Source: Flavobacterium psychrophilum (GTDB lineage Bacteria; Bacteroidota; Bacteroidia; Flavobacteriales; Flavobacteriaceae). Taken from it: DNA of 16,900 nt. Below are positions 9,998 through 16,900 of this stretch, one piece after another. Under the pieces are notes generated by a model. That model was not told the origin of the DNA. It ran no database searches and saw nothing but the letters and a program-made list of their open reading frames with translations. The stretch is taken from NCBI GenBank assembly GCA_945907225.1, contig CAMDSN010000012.1:1-16900 (forward strand), in the 5' to 3' direction. How positions within the stretch are numbered: position 1 is the stretch's first letter; every line of letters begins with the position of its first letter. The position numbers and the translations under genes were made by a program.

Positions 9998-11220
9998 TAT
10001 CTTAATTTTAATGTCACTATAGATACTATGGCGAGCATGATTGCCACAATCCAAAATCGGGTTACAATTTTAGTTTCATGATATCCTTTTTTCTGATAGT
10101 GATGATGAAGTGGAGCCATTAGAAAAATTCGTTTTCCTTCTCCAAAGCGATTTTTGGTGTATTTGAAATAAAAAACTTGAAGGATTACAGATAAATTTTC
10201 TGCAAAAAATATTGCGCACAAAACTGGCAATAACATTTCTTTACGGGCAGATATTGCTAAAACGGCAATAATTCCCCCAATTGTTAGACTACCCGTATCG
10301 CCCATAAAAACACTTGCAGGATAAGAATTATACCAGAGGAATCCCACTAAGGCCCCTACAAATGCGGAAATGAAAACGGTCATTTCTCCCGAATTAGGAA
10401 TATACATGATATTCAAATAATTGGATAATATTAAGTTTCCGGATACGAAAGTGAATATTCCTAATGCTAAAACTGATATAGCGGAAGTTCCAGCAGCCAA
10501 TCCGTCAATGCCGTCAGTTAAATTGGCGCCATTAGAAACCGCAGTGATAATAAAAATAACAATAGGGATAAATACCAACCATGCCCAATTGTGATAATCA
10601 TCTCCTGTCCATTCTATTATTTTAGCATAGTCTAGCTCATTGTTTTTGGTAAAAGGAATGGTAGTTACGGTTGATTTACTCTCGGTGTAATTGGAAATTA
10701 TCTTTGTAGATTGATTGACGGCTGTGGATTCAATTGCTCTTTCTCTAACCGTAACTTCGGGATGAAAATATAAAACAGAGCCAACAATTATTCCCAAACC
10801 AACTTGCCCAATAACTTTAAAAATACCTTTTAATCCTTGTTTGTCTTTTTTGAAAATTTTAATGTAATCATCAATAAAACCAATCGTTCCCATCCATAGG
10901 GTAGTAACTATTAAAAGAATTATATAAATATTATTAAGTTTTGTTAGCAACAAAACCGGAATCAACATAGCAATAATTATTATTAAACCGCCCATAGTTG
11001 GAGTACCTGCTTTTTGAGCTTGTCCATCTAAACCAAGCTCTCTAACTGTTTCGCCAACTTGCTGATTTCTTAAAAAAGTAATTATTTTTTTTCCATAAAT
11101 AGTGGAGATCATTAAAGATAAAATTAGTGCCAATGCGGAACGAAAAGTTATATACTGAAAAACGCCAGTTCCAGGAATTTCTAATGTTTTATCTAAATAT
11201 TCAAATAAATAATATAACAT
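9997..11220 (-). CDS. mraY: phospho-MurNAc-pentapeptide transferase (MraY)
   Basis: Polytopic inner membrane enzyme (EC 2.7.8.13) that moves phospho-MurNAc-pentapeptide from UDP to undecaprenyl phosphate, making lipid I. Active-site motifs are present: TPTMGG at 73-78, the Mg-binding DDY at 117-119, [12 protein letters not shown] at 233-244, FMGDTGSL at 305-312 and the cytoplasmic APLHHHYQ at 369-376. About ten membrane segments can be traced. The length of 407 exceeds the 320-360 of most MraY proteins, and the extra residues sit in one extracytoplasmic loop (about 153-211). ATG start. A 60-bp gap separates it from murE; there, E. coli has murF, which is absent here. Its stop shares one base with the murD start. 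Confidence 0.97.
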   Translation of the reverse strand: MLYYLFEYLDKTLEIPGTGVFQYITFRSALALILSLMISTIYGKKIITFLRNQQVGETVRELGLDGQAQKAGTPTMGGLIIIIAMLIPVLLLTKLNNIYIILLIVTTLWMGTIGFIDDYIKIFKKDKQGLKGIFKVIGQVGLGIIVGSVLYFHPEVTVRERAIESTAVNQSTKIISNYTESKSTVTTIPFTKNNELDYAKIIEWTGDDYHNWAWLVFIPIVIFIITAVSNGANLTDGIDGLAAGTSAISVLALGIFTFVSGNLILSNYLNIMYIPNSGEMTVFISAFVGALVGFLWYNSYPASVFMGDTGSLTIGGIIAVLAISARKEMLLPVLCAIFFAENLSVILQVFYFKYTKNRFGEGKRIFLMAPLHHHYQKKGYHETKIVTRFWIVAIMLAIVSIVTLKLR

Positions 11221-11280
11221 ATTTCATCTGTATTAAATCCATTCTCAACATGAAACATTGAAATTGGATATTGTTTCTAG

Positions 11281-12744
11281 TTATTTTTCTAATTGCTCTA
11301 AAATCTCTTTTACAATTTTTAAATCATCAAACTCATGTCGAATTCCTTTAATTTCCTGATACGTTTCATGGCCTTTTCCGGCGATTAATATTATATCATT
11401 TGAATGTGCAAATTGGCATGCCGTTTTTATGGCTTGTTTTCTATCAACTATAGCCACTACTTTTCTTTGATTTTGTGATTGTACTCCTACTTCCATTTCT
11501 GCAATAATTAACTCGGGATTTTCTGATCTCGGGTTGTCAGAAGTAAGAATAACTTTATTGCTATTTGCTGAGGCAATATCAGCCATAATAGGACGTTTCG
11601 ACTTGTCTCTATCCCCGCCACAACCAACAACTGTAATTAATTGTTCGTTATTAGAACGGATATCATTTATCGTTTTTATAACATTTTCTAGCGCATCAGG
11701 GGTATGAGCATAATCTACTATTGCTGTAATATTTGTTTGAGACACGATAAATTGAAATCGGCCAGAAACACTTTCTAACTCTGATAATATTCGCAGGGCT
11801 TCCAATTTTTCTATTCCGAGTTCTACAGCGGCCCCATAAATTGCCAATAAATTATAGGCATTAAAAGTTCCTATTAAACGCACCCAAATTTCATTTTCAT
11901 TTATTTTTAATAACAAGCCTGAAAGTTGATTTTCTAAAATTTGAGCTTTGTAATCAGCATAGGTTTTTAAAGCATAATTACGTTTTCTGGCTACGGTATT
12001 TTGTAGCATCAGCACTCCATTTTTATCGTCCACATTTGTTAAGGCAAAAGCTGTTTTGGGCAAAAAATCAAAAAATGACTTTTTCACATCTCTATATTCG
12101 GCAAAAGTGGTATGATAGTCTAAATGGTCATGAGATAGATTTGTAAAAATTCCACCCTCAAAATGCAAGGCTTCTGATCTTTTTTGATGAATTCCATGAG
12201 AGCTAACTTCCATAAAACAAAACGTGACACCAACAGCACACATTTCTGATAAATACTGATTAATTGTTAATGAATCAGGAGTAGTGTGTGTGGCATTGTA
12301 TTCCCTATCATCAACCAGTATTTTAACGGTAGACAACAAGCCAACTTTGAAGCCTGCTTTCTTAAATAATTGAAATAGTAATGAGGCCACAGTAGTTTTT
12401 CCGTTTGTACCAGTGATCCCTATTAACTTTAACTTTTCTGAAGGATTTCCATAATAGTTTGCAGCTAAAAACGCCAAAGCCAAATTCGTGTCATTTACTA
12501 AAACATACGTAATTCCTGAAATTATTAATTCAGGTAACGTATCGCAAACAATAACTGTTGCCCCTTGATTAATTACTTTTTCAATAAAATCGTGACCATT
12601 AAAAACAGTTCCGCGAATGGCAACAAAAACATCATTTTCTTCAATTTTTCTTGAATCAAATTCAATTTTATTTATGGCTAATTCTGTTGAGCCTTTAACA
12701 GCTTCAATAGCAACTTTGTATAATATGTCTTTTAAAATAATCAC
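11281..12744 (-). CDS. murE: UDP-MurNAc-tripeptide ligase MurE, meso-DAP type
   Basis: Cytoplasmic ligase adding the third residue of the stem peptide. Seen: FDSRKIEENDVFVAIRG in the N-terminal UDP-binding domain, P-loop GTNGKTT at 112-118, TTPDS at 154-158, EVSSHGI at 179-185, SHDHLDYH around 204-211, DYAHTPD at 344-350, GCGGDRD at 374-380, and DNPR at 403-406. DNPR is the signature of enzymes that choose meso-diaminopimelate (EC 6.3.2.13) rather than lysine. The length of 487 is normal. The start codon is GTG at 12744, overlapping the ftsI stop as GTGA; the sequence after it (IILKDILYKV) aligns with where MurE proteins of this group usually begin, so the GTG is well supported. Coupling to ftsI translation is likely. 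Confidence 0.97.
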   Translation of the reverse strand: MIILKDILYKVAIEAVKGSTELAINKIEFDSRKIEENDVFVAIRGTVFNGHDFIEKVINQGATVIVCDTLPELIISGITYVLVNDTNLALAFLAANYYGNPSEKLKLIGITGTNGKTTVASLLFQLFKKAGFKVGLLSTVKILVDDREYNATHTTPDSLTINQYLSEMCAVGVTFCFMEVSSHGIHQKRSEALHFEGGIFTNLSHDHLDYHTTFAEYRDVKKSFFDFLPKTAFALTNVDDKNGVLMLQNTVARKRNYALKTYADYKAQILENQLSGLLLKINENEIWVRLIGTFNAYNLLAIYGAAVELGIEKLEALRILSELESVSGRFQFIVSQTNITAIVDYAHTPDALENVIKTINDIRSNNEQLITVVGCGGDRDKSKRPIMADIASANSNKVILTSDNPRSENPELIIAEMEVGVQSQNQRKVVAIVDRKQAIKTACQFAHSNDIILIAGKGHETYQEIKGIRHEFDDLKIVKEILEQLEK

Positions 12745-14744
12745 GATAATTCAATTATAATTGTTTTGCTTTTATTTAAAGACTCCCCTGGCTTTATAGA
12801 TTGCTTTTTTACCTTCCCTATACCGATAACTCTTACTTTAATCTTCAAATTTTCTAAAAGTGCTACGGCGTCCATTCCAGGCATACCCTTTAAATTTGGT
12901 ATCACTTTCATATCAGAATTTGATTTTGAATAATAATTTTCATAAGATAAATCTTGTGAACTTATATTTTTATTCAAACTCTTGACTTGATTAATAGAAG
13001 GTGAATCCGTAAAAATCTTTTGTGCAATACTCTTAAATACTGGGCCTGCTACATCAGCACCATAAAAATTATCTCCTGCCGTATTGGGTTTGTGAATAAT
13101 TACAATACATGAGTATTTTGGTTTTTCTACCGGAAAAAATCCAACAAAAGAAGATATATAATACATATTCGGCTCGTCTTCATAATTAGCTTGTGCTGTA
13201 CCTGTTTTACCAGCCATAGAAAAATCTTTAGAATATAATTTTTTTGCTGTTCCTTTTTTAACAACATTTTTTAAAATTACTTTAAGCTTTTTAACGGTTT
13301 CTTCAGAGCAAATCTTTGGGTTTATTATCTCTGTATTATATTTTTTAATTACTTTATCCCATTCTTTGATTTCTGAAACGAATTGTGGCTTTACCATTAC
13401 ACCATTATTAGCGATTGCATTATACAGTGTTAGAGTTTGCATTGGGGTAATTGAAACGCCATACCCATAAGCCATCCAGGGCAACGAAAGCACAGTCCAA
13501 TTCTTTGTTTTTGGTTGTGGAATAAAAGGACTGGCCTCTCCTTGCAAGGATAAGCCTAGAGGTTTATTTAACCCCAAACTATTTATTCTATTAACAAATT
13601 GTTCAGGATTATTCTTGTAATTTTGATAAACAGCCTGCACTAGAACAGTATTTGAAGAAATTTCCAACCCTCTAGCCAAGGAAATGATTTGAGGTTCATT
13701 AGAATGGGAATCAACTACTTTATCCTTATAAAATGTAATTGTTCCTCCATTTCGATTATAAACTTTACTAGTGTCTACTTTTTTATCCTCAAGCAACGCA
13801 ATCATATCAACCAATTTAAATGTTGACCCGGGCTCGTTTTTCTCCATTATTGCGTAATTTTGAGTTTCATAATAGGTAGTGTCAGACACATTTAACTTAC
13901 CCAAATTTGAAATTGCTTTAATTTTCCCGGTTGACGTTTCCATTACTACAACACTACCATGATCGGCATTGAATTTTTTTAATGATTTTAATAAAGCGTG
14001 GTGGGCAATATCTTGGATATAAACATCAAGTGTTGAAATCACATCATATCCATCTTGAGGTTCAACATCATTATTATTTCTGAGCGGTTTCCATTCACCT
14101 CTAGCAATTTTTTGTTTTACAATGTTTCCATTTTTTCCTTTTAAATAGTTGCTAAATGCCCATTCTATTCCTTTACCAATATGTTTCCCATTTTCTAAAA
14201 CTCTTTCATAGCCAATAGTTCGTTCAGCTATTGTGCCAATTGGATGTTCTCTTACAACATACATTGTATCGATAATACCCCCTTTATACCCTTCCAATTT
14301 AAAAATTGGAAATTCTTTTAATCGAGAATATTCCGTATAACTTAATCCTTTTGCTATTAAAAGATATCTATTTCGTTGTGCCCTTGCGTTCCTCAGTTTT
14401 GTTTCAAAGTAAGAACTAGGTTGGTCAAACATAATTCCTAAAGAATCGGATAAAACTTTAATATTCGCTTCAAAATCTTTTTTATTGAGCTCAACCGCAT
14501 CAAAACGAATAGTATAATTAGGGATAGAAGTGGCAAGCAGACTACCGTCTGATGAATAAATATTACCTCTATTTGCTGGAATAACAAAGTTTTTAACTGA
14601 TTTATCTTTAGCTAATTTTCTGTAATACTCACCTTCCGACCATTGTATTTTAGTCAGTTTGAAAGCGATTACCAAAGTCATTAAAAAGAAGACAAACGCA
14701 ACTAAATAAATTCGGTAAGAGATATTTTTGTCGTCTACTGCCAT
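12741..14744 (-). CDS. ftsI: septal penicillin-binding transpeptidase FtsI with PASTA domain
   Basis: Class B penicillin-binding protein that cross-links septal peptidoglycan, partner of FtsW. A single N-terminal membrane anchor (about 11-30) is followed by the pedestal domain with PANRGNIYSSDG at 56-67, the conserved N-terminal module of class B PBPs. The transpeptidase domain carries all three catalytic motifs: STFK at 307-310 (nucleophile S307), SSN at 363-365 and KTGT at 513-516. A PASTA domain follows at about 612-667 (starting MKVIPNLKG). This single C-terminal PASTA is usual in the phylum but absent from E. coli FtsI. ATG at 14744 overlaps the ftsL stop by 10 bp, and its TGA overlaps the murE GTG. 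The length of 667 is normal for this form. Confidence 0.97.
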   Translation of the reverse strand: MAVDDKNISYRIYLVAFVFFLMTLVIAFKLTKIQWSEGEYYRKLAKDKSVKNFVIPANRGNIYSSDGSLLATSIPNYTIRFDAVELNKKDFEANIKVLSDSLGIMFDQPSSYFETKLRNARAQRNRYLLIAKGLSYTEYSRLKEFPIFKLEGYKGGIIDTMYVVREHPIGTIAERTIGYERVLENGKHIGKGIEWAFSNYLKGKNGNIVKQKIARGEWKPLRNNNDVEPQDGYDVISTLDVYIQDIAHHALLKSLKKFNADHGSVVVMETSTGKIKAISNLGKLNVSDTTYYETQNYAIMEKNEPGSTFKLVDMIALLEDKKVDTSKVYNRNGGTITFYKDKVVDSHSNEPQIISLARGLEISSNTVLVQAVYQNYKNNPEQFVNRINSLGLNKPLGLSLQGEASPFIPQPKTKNWTVLSLPWMAYGYGVSITPMQTLTLYNAIANNGVMVKPQFVSEIKEWDKVIKKYNTEIINPKICSEETVKKLKVILKNVVKKGTAKKLYSKDFSMAGKTGTAQANYEDEPNMYYISSFVGFFPVEKPKYSCIVIIHKPNTAGDNFYGADVAGPVFKSIAQKIFTDSPSINQVKSLNKNISSQDLSYENYYSKSNSDMKVIPNLKGMPGMDAVALLENLKIKVRVIGIGKVKKQSIKPGESLNKSKTIIIELS

Positions 14745-15082
14745 ATTTTTTGTAGAAATGTTTTTTCTTTGGTTTTAATAACTTTAATTTTTTGAGGGGG
14801 TACAGGAGACGGAAATATATTTCTCTCTTTCATTTTTTCAGTTACTGTAGACTCCATTTTTAATTTCATAAGCTCAGAACGTTTATCAACAAATACAGAC
14901 CTTAATTTTTTCACTTCCTTAGTTAATGCAATTATTTTATATACTTTTTGCTCGTATTGATGTGAGTTTCCTATCATTAAAAGTGCTATTACAAACAAAA
15001 AGACAATGAAACGCCAATTTTTTGTCGCATCTTTATTAATTAAAAATCGAGCCTTTAATAACCCGTATATCCCTCTCTTCAT
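14735..15082 (-). CDS. ftsL: FtsL-like divisome protein
   Basis: Small bitopic membrane protein of 115 residues. A basic cytoplasmic tail (KRGIYGLLKARFLINKD) precedes one hydrophobic segment at about 23-40 (WRFIVFLFVIALLMIG). The extracytoplasmic part, about 43-95, has heptad-like spacing of Leu, Val and Ile (KVYKIIALTKEVKKLRSVF), consistent with a coiled coil, and it ends in a Lys- and Pro-rich tail. In other bacteria FtsL pairs with FtsB through such a coiled coil and activates FtsW-FtsI. Sequence conservation is low in the family, so the call rests on topology, size and place between rsmH and ftsI. ATG start, 5 bp after rsmH; its TAG lies inside the start of ftsI. Confidence 0.85.
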   Translation of the reverse strand: MKRGIYGLLKARFLINKDATKNWRFIVFLFVIALLMIGNSHQYEQKVYKIIALTKEVKKLRSVFVDKRSELMKLKMESTVTEKMKERNIFPSPVPPQKIKVIKTKEKTFLQKIWQ

Positions 15083-15087
15083 CCGTG

Positions 15088-15984
15088 TTATTTTTTTTCA
15101 GCAACTCTCAATTTTGCACTCCTTGCTCTATTATTAAGCTTAATTTCATCATCACTCGGAACAATTAATTTTTCTATCGTTTTAAATGGAACTGAAAAAT
15201 TCCCAAAAAAATCTCGCTCTGGTTCACCTTCAAACATTCCGTTTTTCATAAAACGCTTTACCAATCGATCTTCCAAAGAATGATATGAAATAACGCTTAG
15301 TCTACCACCTAAATTTAAAATCTCAAGTGATTGTTGTAAAAATTCTTTTAAAACATCAAGCTCTTGATTGACTTCAATTCGTATTGCCTGATAGATTTGA
15401 GCCAAAATTTTATTCTTATGCTGTTCGGGTAAAAATCTTGACAAAATAAATTTTAATTCATCTGTCGTATTTATCACTTTCTTATCTCTTTCAACTAAAA
15501 TTGTTCTAGCAATTGCGGGAGCAACTTTTAACTCGCCGTATTCCAAAAAAACTCTTTTCAATTCGGATTCACTATATTCATTTACAATTGTAAAAGCGTT
15601 TATCTCATTTCTTTTACTCATCCTCATATCTAAATCGGCATCAAATCGTGTAGAAAAACCTCTTTGAGGAACATCAAACTGATGAGATGAAACTCCTAAG
15701 TCTGCCAAAATACCATCAACTGTTTTAACACCATGAAACCTTAAAAACCGTTTAAGAAACCTAAAATTTTCTGGTATCAACTGGAATCGATCGTCTAAAA
15801 TTGCATTACTAAAAGCATCTTCATCTTGATCAAATCCGAAAAGCTTGCCATTTGGACCTAAACGTTTCAAGATTTCTCTAGAATGACCGCCTCCGCCAAA
15901 AGTTACATCCACATAAATGCCGTCACTTTTGATGTTTAGTCCATCAACAGTTTCTTTTAATAAAACTGAATTATGATATTCCAT
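15088..15984 (-). CDS. rsmH: 16S rRNA (cytosine1402-N4)-methyltransferase RsmH
   Basis: S-adenosylmethionine-dependent methyltransferase (EC 2.1.1.199, formerly MraW) that modifies C1402 in the decoding centre of 16S rRNA. Family motifs in order: HNSVLLKET at 4-12, the SAM-binding TFGGGGHS at 28-35, FDQD at 51-54, DLGVSSHQFD at 95-104, QRGFS at 107-111, DMRM at 119-122 and ISYHSLEDR at 232-240. The length of 298 is close to the usual 300-315. The middle region (about 125-220) is the helical insertion domain of the family. ATG at 15984 lies 14 bp inside the end of mraZ, a conserved arrangement at the head of dcw clusters. Confidence 0.97.
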   Translation of the reverse strand: MEYHNSVLLKETVDGLNIKSDGIYVDVTFGGGGHSREILKRLGPNGKLFGFDQDEDAFSNAILDDRFQLIPENFRFLKRFLRFHGVKTVDGILADLGVSSHQFDVPQRGFSTRFDADLDMRMSKRNEINAFTIVNEYSESELKRVFLEYGELKVAPAIARTILVERDKKVINTTDELKFILSRFLPEQHKNKILAQIYQAIRIEVNQELDVLKEFLQQSLEILNLGGRLSVISYHSLEDRLVKRFMKNGMFEGEPERDFFGNFSVPFKTIEKLIVPSDDEIKLNNRARSAKLRVAEKK

Positions 15985-16444
15985 TTATATCACCATTACT
16001 ATTTCCCATAACATCTTCAGCTAAATTGGCAAACTCATCATGATCACTAATAATGGCATTCTCATACAAATCCTTGTCCCAAATTTCTACAATGTTTACG
16101 GCTGAAGACAAAACAACATCTTTTGTTATTTTACTAAATCCAACGAGATCCTTTGGTATTAACAATCTCCCCAAATCATCGACCTCAACTACTTTAACTC
16201 CGGCAGTAAACCGACGAATAAAATCATTGTTTTTCTTAACAAAACGATTAAGCTTGTTGATTTTCTCCATCAATAAATTCCATTCATGCATAGGATATAA
16301 CTCTAAACAAGGTTGAAAAACAGAACGTTTTATTACAAATCCATTTTGTAGTGAATTCGCTAATTGCTTCTTGAGCGCAGCAGGAATCATCAATCGTCCC
16401 TTTGCGTCAGCCTTACATTCGTATGTTCCAATTATTGTTTCCAA
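15971..16444 (-). CDS. mraZ: transcriptional regulator MraZ, probable TTG start
   Basis: DNA-binding regulator at the head of the dcw cluster; in E. coli it represses its own operon. It has two AbrB-like half-domains: DAKGRLMIP at 13-21 and DDLGRLLIPKDL at 89-100, with SVFQPCLELYPMHEW between them. I start it at the TTG at 16444, giving 157 residues, because the next residues (ETIIGTYECKADAKG) align with the usual beginning of MraZ. The open frame runs on to a GTG at 16501, but that codon sits inside the repeated GTGGTA elements and upstream of the likely -7 box, and the extra 19 residues do not look like MraZ. There is no ATG at the expected start. It overlaps rsmH by 14 bp. Confidence 0.95.
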   Translation of the reverse strand: METIIGTYECKADAKGRLMIPAALKKQLANSLQNGFVIKRSVFQPCLELYPMHEWNLLMEKINKLNRFVKKNNDFIRRFTAGVKVVEVDDLGRLLIPKDLVGFSKITKDVVLSSAVNIVEIWDKDLYENAIISDHDEFANLAEDVMGNSNGDINGIS

Positions 16445-16467
16445 TTCTTTTTTGTAGTTGATGAAAG

Positions 16468-16475
16468 CAAAAATA
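16468..16475 (-). promoter_or_regulatory. candidate -7 box of the dcw promoter
   Basis: On the minus strand this reads TATTTTTG, a match to the Bacteroidota -7 element TAnnTTTG. It would place transcription start near 16461, leaving a leader of roughly 15-20 bases before the TTG start of mraZ. No ideal TTTG -33 box sits at the usual distance; the nearest TTG (16493-16491) is 15 bp upstream and is part of the GTGGTA repeats. This is the only match I saw upstream of a dcw gene, so it is the likely promoter of the whole cluster. Confidence 0.6.
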
Positions 16476-16484
16476 TAAAAATAA

Positions 16485-16514
16485 TTACCACAATTTACCA
16501 CAAAATACCACTTT
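16485..16514 (-). promoter_or_regulatory. three GTGGTA direct repeats, candidate MraZ operator
   Basis: Three exact copies of GTGGTA on the minus strand (TACCAC on plus at 16486-16491, 16496-16501 and 16506-16511) repeat every 10 bp, one helical turn. The ten-base units are AAAGTGGTAT, TTTGTGGTAA and ATTGTGGTAA. E. coli MraZ binds TGGG-type direct repeats with the same 10-bp period in front of its own gene, so position, spacing and core fit an MraZ box. The repeats cover the -33 region of the candidate promoter, consistent with autorepression. The exact binding of this protein is inferred. Confidence 0.75.
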
Positions 16515-16745
16515 GTTAATAAGTTTTAGCAATTTGATTCTATTTAACCTAAAAACTAGCTGAAAATTGGACTTGCGAATTAAATAAAGCGTTTAATAAT
16601 AGAGGGGGTTAATAAAAAAGTTGCCTGTCTAAAATGAAATAGGGAGAAAAATGCCTGCCAAAAAAATTAATAATGCCGACATTTATGAGTCATAATTTAT
16701 AAAATATAAAGTATATTTGCCCATAACAAAAATCCAATAAAACTA
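16512..16745. other. divergent intergenic region
   Basis: About 230 bp lie between the MraZ boxes and the plus-strand hydrolase start. The stretch is AT-rich and contains a candidate plus-strand -7 box near its right end. It also holds a loose repeat (TGCCTGTCTAAAA at 16622 and TGCCTGCCAAAAA at 16652, 30 bp apart) and a 14-codon ATG frame at 16651-16695 with nothing to show it is translated. I see no stable hairpin, RNA gene or conserved protein in it. Confidence 0.6.
16712..16719 (+). promoter_or_regulatory. candidate -7 box for the hydrolase gene
   Basis: TATATTTG matches the Bacteroidota -7 element TAnnTTTG. It lies 26 bp before the ATG at 16746, giving a predicted leader of about 20 bases. 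A clear TTTG box at -33 is not visible in the AT-rich sequence upstream, so the call rests on the -7 match and the distance to the gene. Confidence 0.5.
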
Positions 16746-16900
16746 ATGGAAGGTAAACTAATCAAAGAAGGTCGTTATTCCTATTTTGAAGTTGGAGAGG
16801 GGCCGCCAATAGTCGTTTTACACGGATTAATGGGCGGACTGAGTAATTTCAAAGATGTAGCTAATTATTTTTCAACAAAAGGGTATAAAATAATAATTCC
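16746..16900 (+). CDS. alpha/beta hydrolase, N-terminal part
   Basis: The frame opens with ATG at 16746 and is still open at the window edge after 51 codons. The start reads MEGKLIKEGRYSYFEVGEG, followed by the hydrophobic strand and oxyanion-hole motif VVLHGLMGG (about 23-31), then SNFKDVANYFSTKGYKIIIP. An HG motif after a beta strand, then a helix and a second strand of the kind seen here, is typical of the alpha/beta hydrolase fold. The nucleophile elbow (GxSxG), the acid and the histidine lie beyond the window, so neither the substrate nor activity can be judged. It is transcribed away from the dcw cluster and has its own candidate -7 box. Confidence 0.85.
   Translation, partial: MEGKLIKEGRYSYFEVGEGPPIVVLHGLMGGLSNFKDVANYFSTKGYKIII

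Noticed and set aside
9998-10054. Extension of murD upstream to a TTG at 10054
   Set aside because: These 19 codons lie wholly within mraY, do not resemble MurD, and an ATG at 9997 gives the expected N-terminus and a TAATG junction.
11252-11277. Inverted repeat GAAACA...TGTTTC in the murE-mraY gap
   Set aside because: Only six pairs around a 14-base loop, AT-rich, with no T tract after it on the minus strand, so it is not a credible terminator or attenuator.
16522-16559. Near-inverted repeat AGTTTTAG and CTAAAAACT upstream of mraZ
   Set aside because: The arms differ by one base and would form a weak A-T stem; chance is likely in this composition.

Overview
The window is AT-rich and carries the division and cell wall (dcw) cluster of a member of the Bacteroidota, most likely a Flavobacterium or close relative. 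The assignment rests on four things: the gene order; an FtsZ of 654 residues with a linker of more than 300 residues and a terminal NSFLHDNVD peptide; a transpeptidase with one PASTA domain; and promoter -7 boxes of the Bacteroidota type (TAnnTTTG). Species cannot be told from this window.

Layout, read along the minus strand from right to left: mraZ, rsmH, ftsL, ftsI, murE, mraY, murD, ftsW, murG, murC, ftsQ, ftsA, ftsZ, then a strong hairpin terminator, then a GatB/YqeY-family gene that runs to the left edge and appears to lack only the last base of its stop codon. All 13 dcw genes point the same way. They overlap by 1 to 14 bp or are separated by at most 62 bp, so they look like one long transcription unit. 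The right edge holds a divergent plus-strand gene, the start of an alpha/beta hydrolase.

The genes form one pathway. MurC, MurD and MurE add the first residues of the stem peptide to UDP-MurNAc. MraY and MurG build lipid I and lipid II. FtsW (glycosyltransferase) and FtsI (transpeptidase) use lipid II at the septum, with FtsL and FtsQ as membrane partners. FtsA and FtsZ form the cytoplasmic ring that positions the machine. MraZ is the regulator at the head of the cluster, and RsmH methylates 16S rRNA. murF, murB and ddl are not in the window.

The most informative noncoding element is upstream of mraZ: three exact GTGGTA repeats with a 10-bp period, just upstream of a Bacteroidota -7 box, a good candidate for the MraZ operator. 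Three genes (mraZ, murE, murG) appear to start at non-ATG codons, and the longest open frames of mraZ and murD overstate their N-termini. I saw no mobile element, tRNA, rRNA, CRISPR array or sign of transfer. This is a conserved core region, and I do not claim a new system in it.
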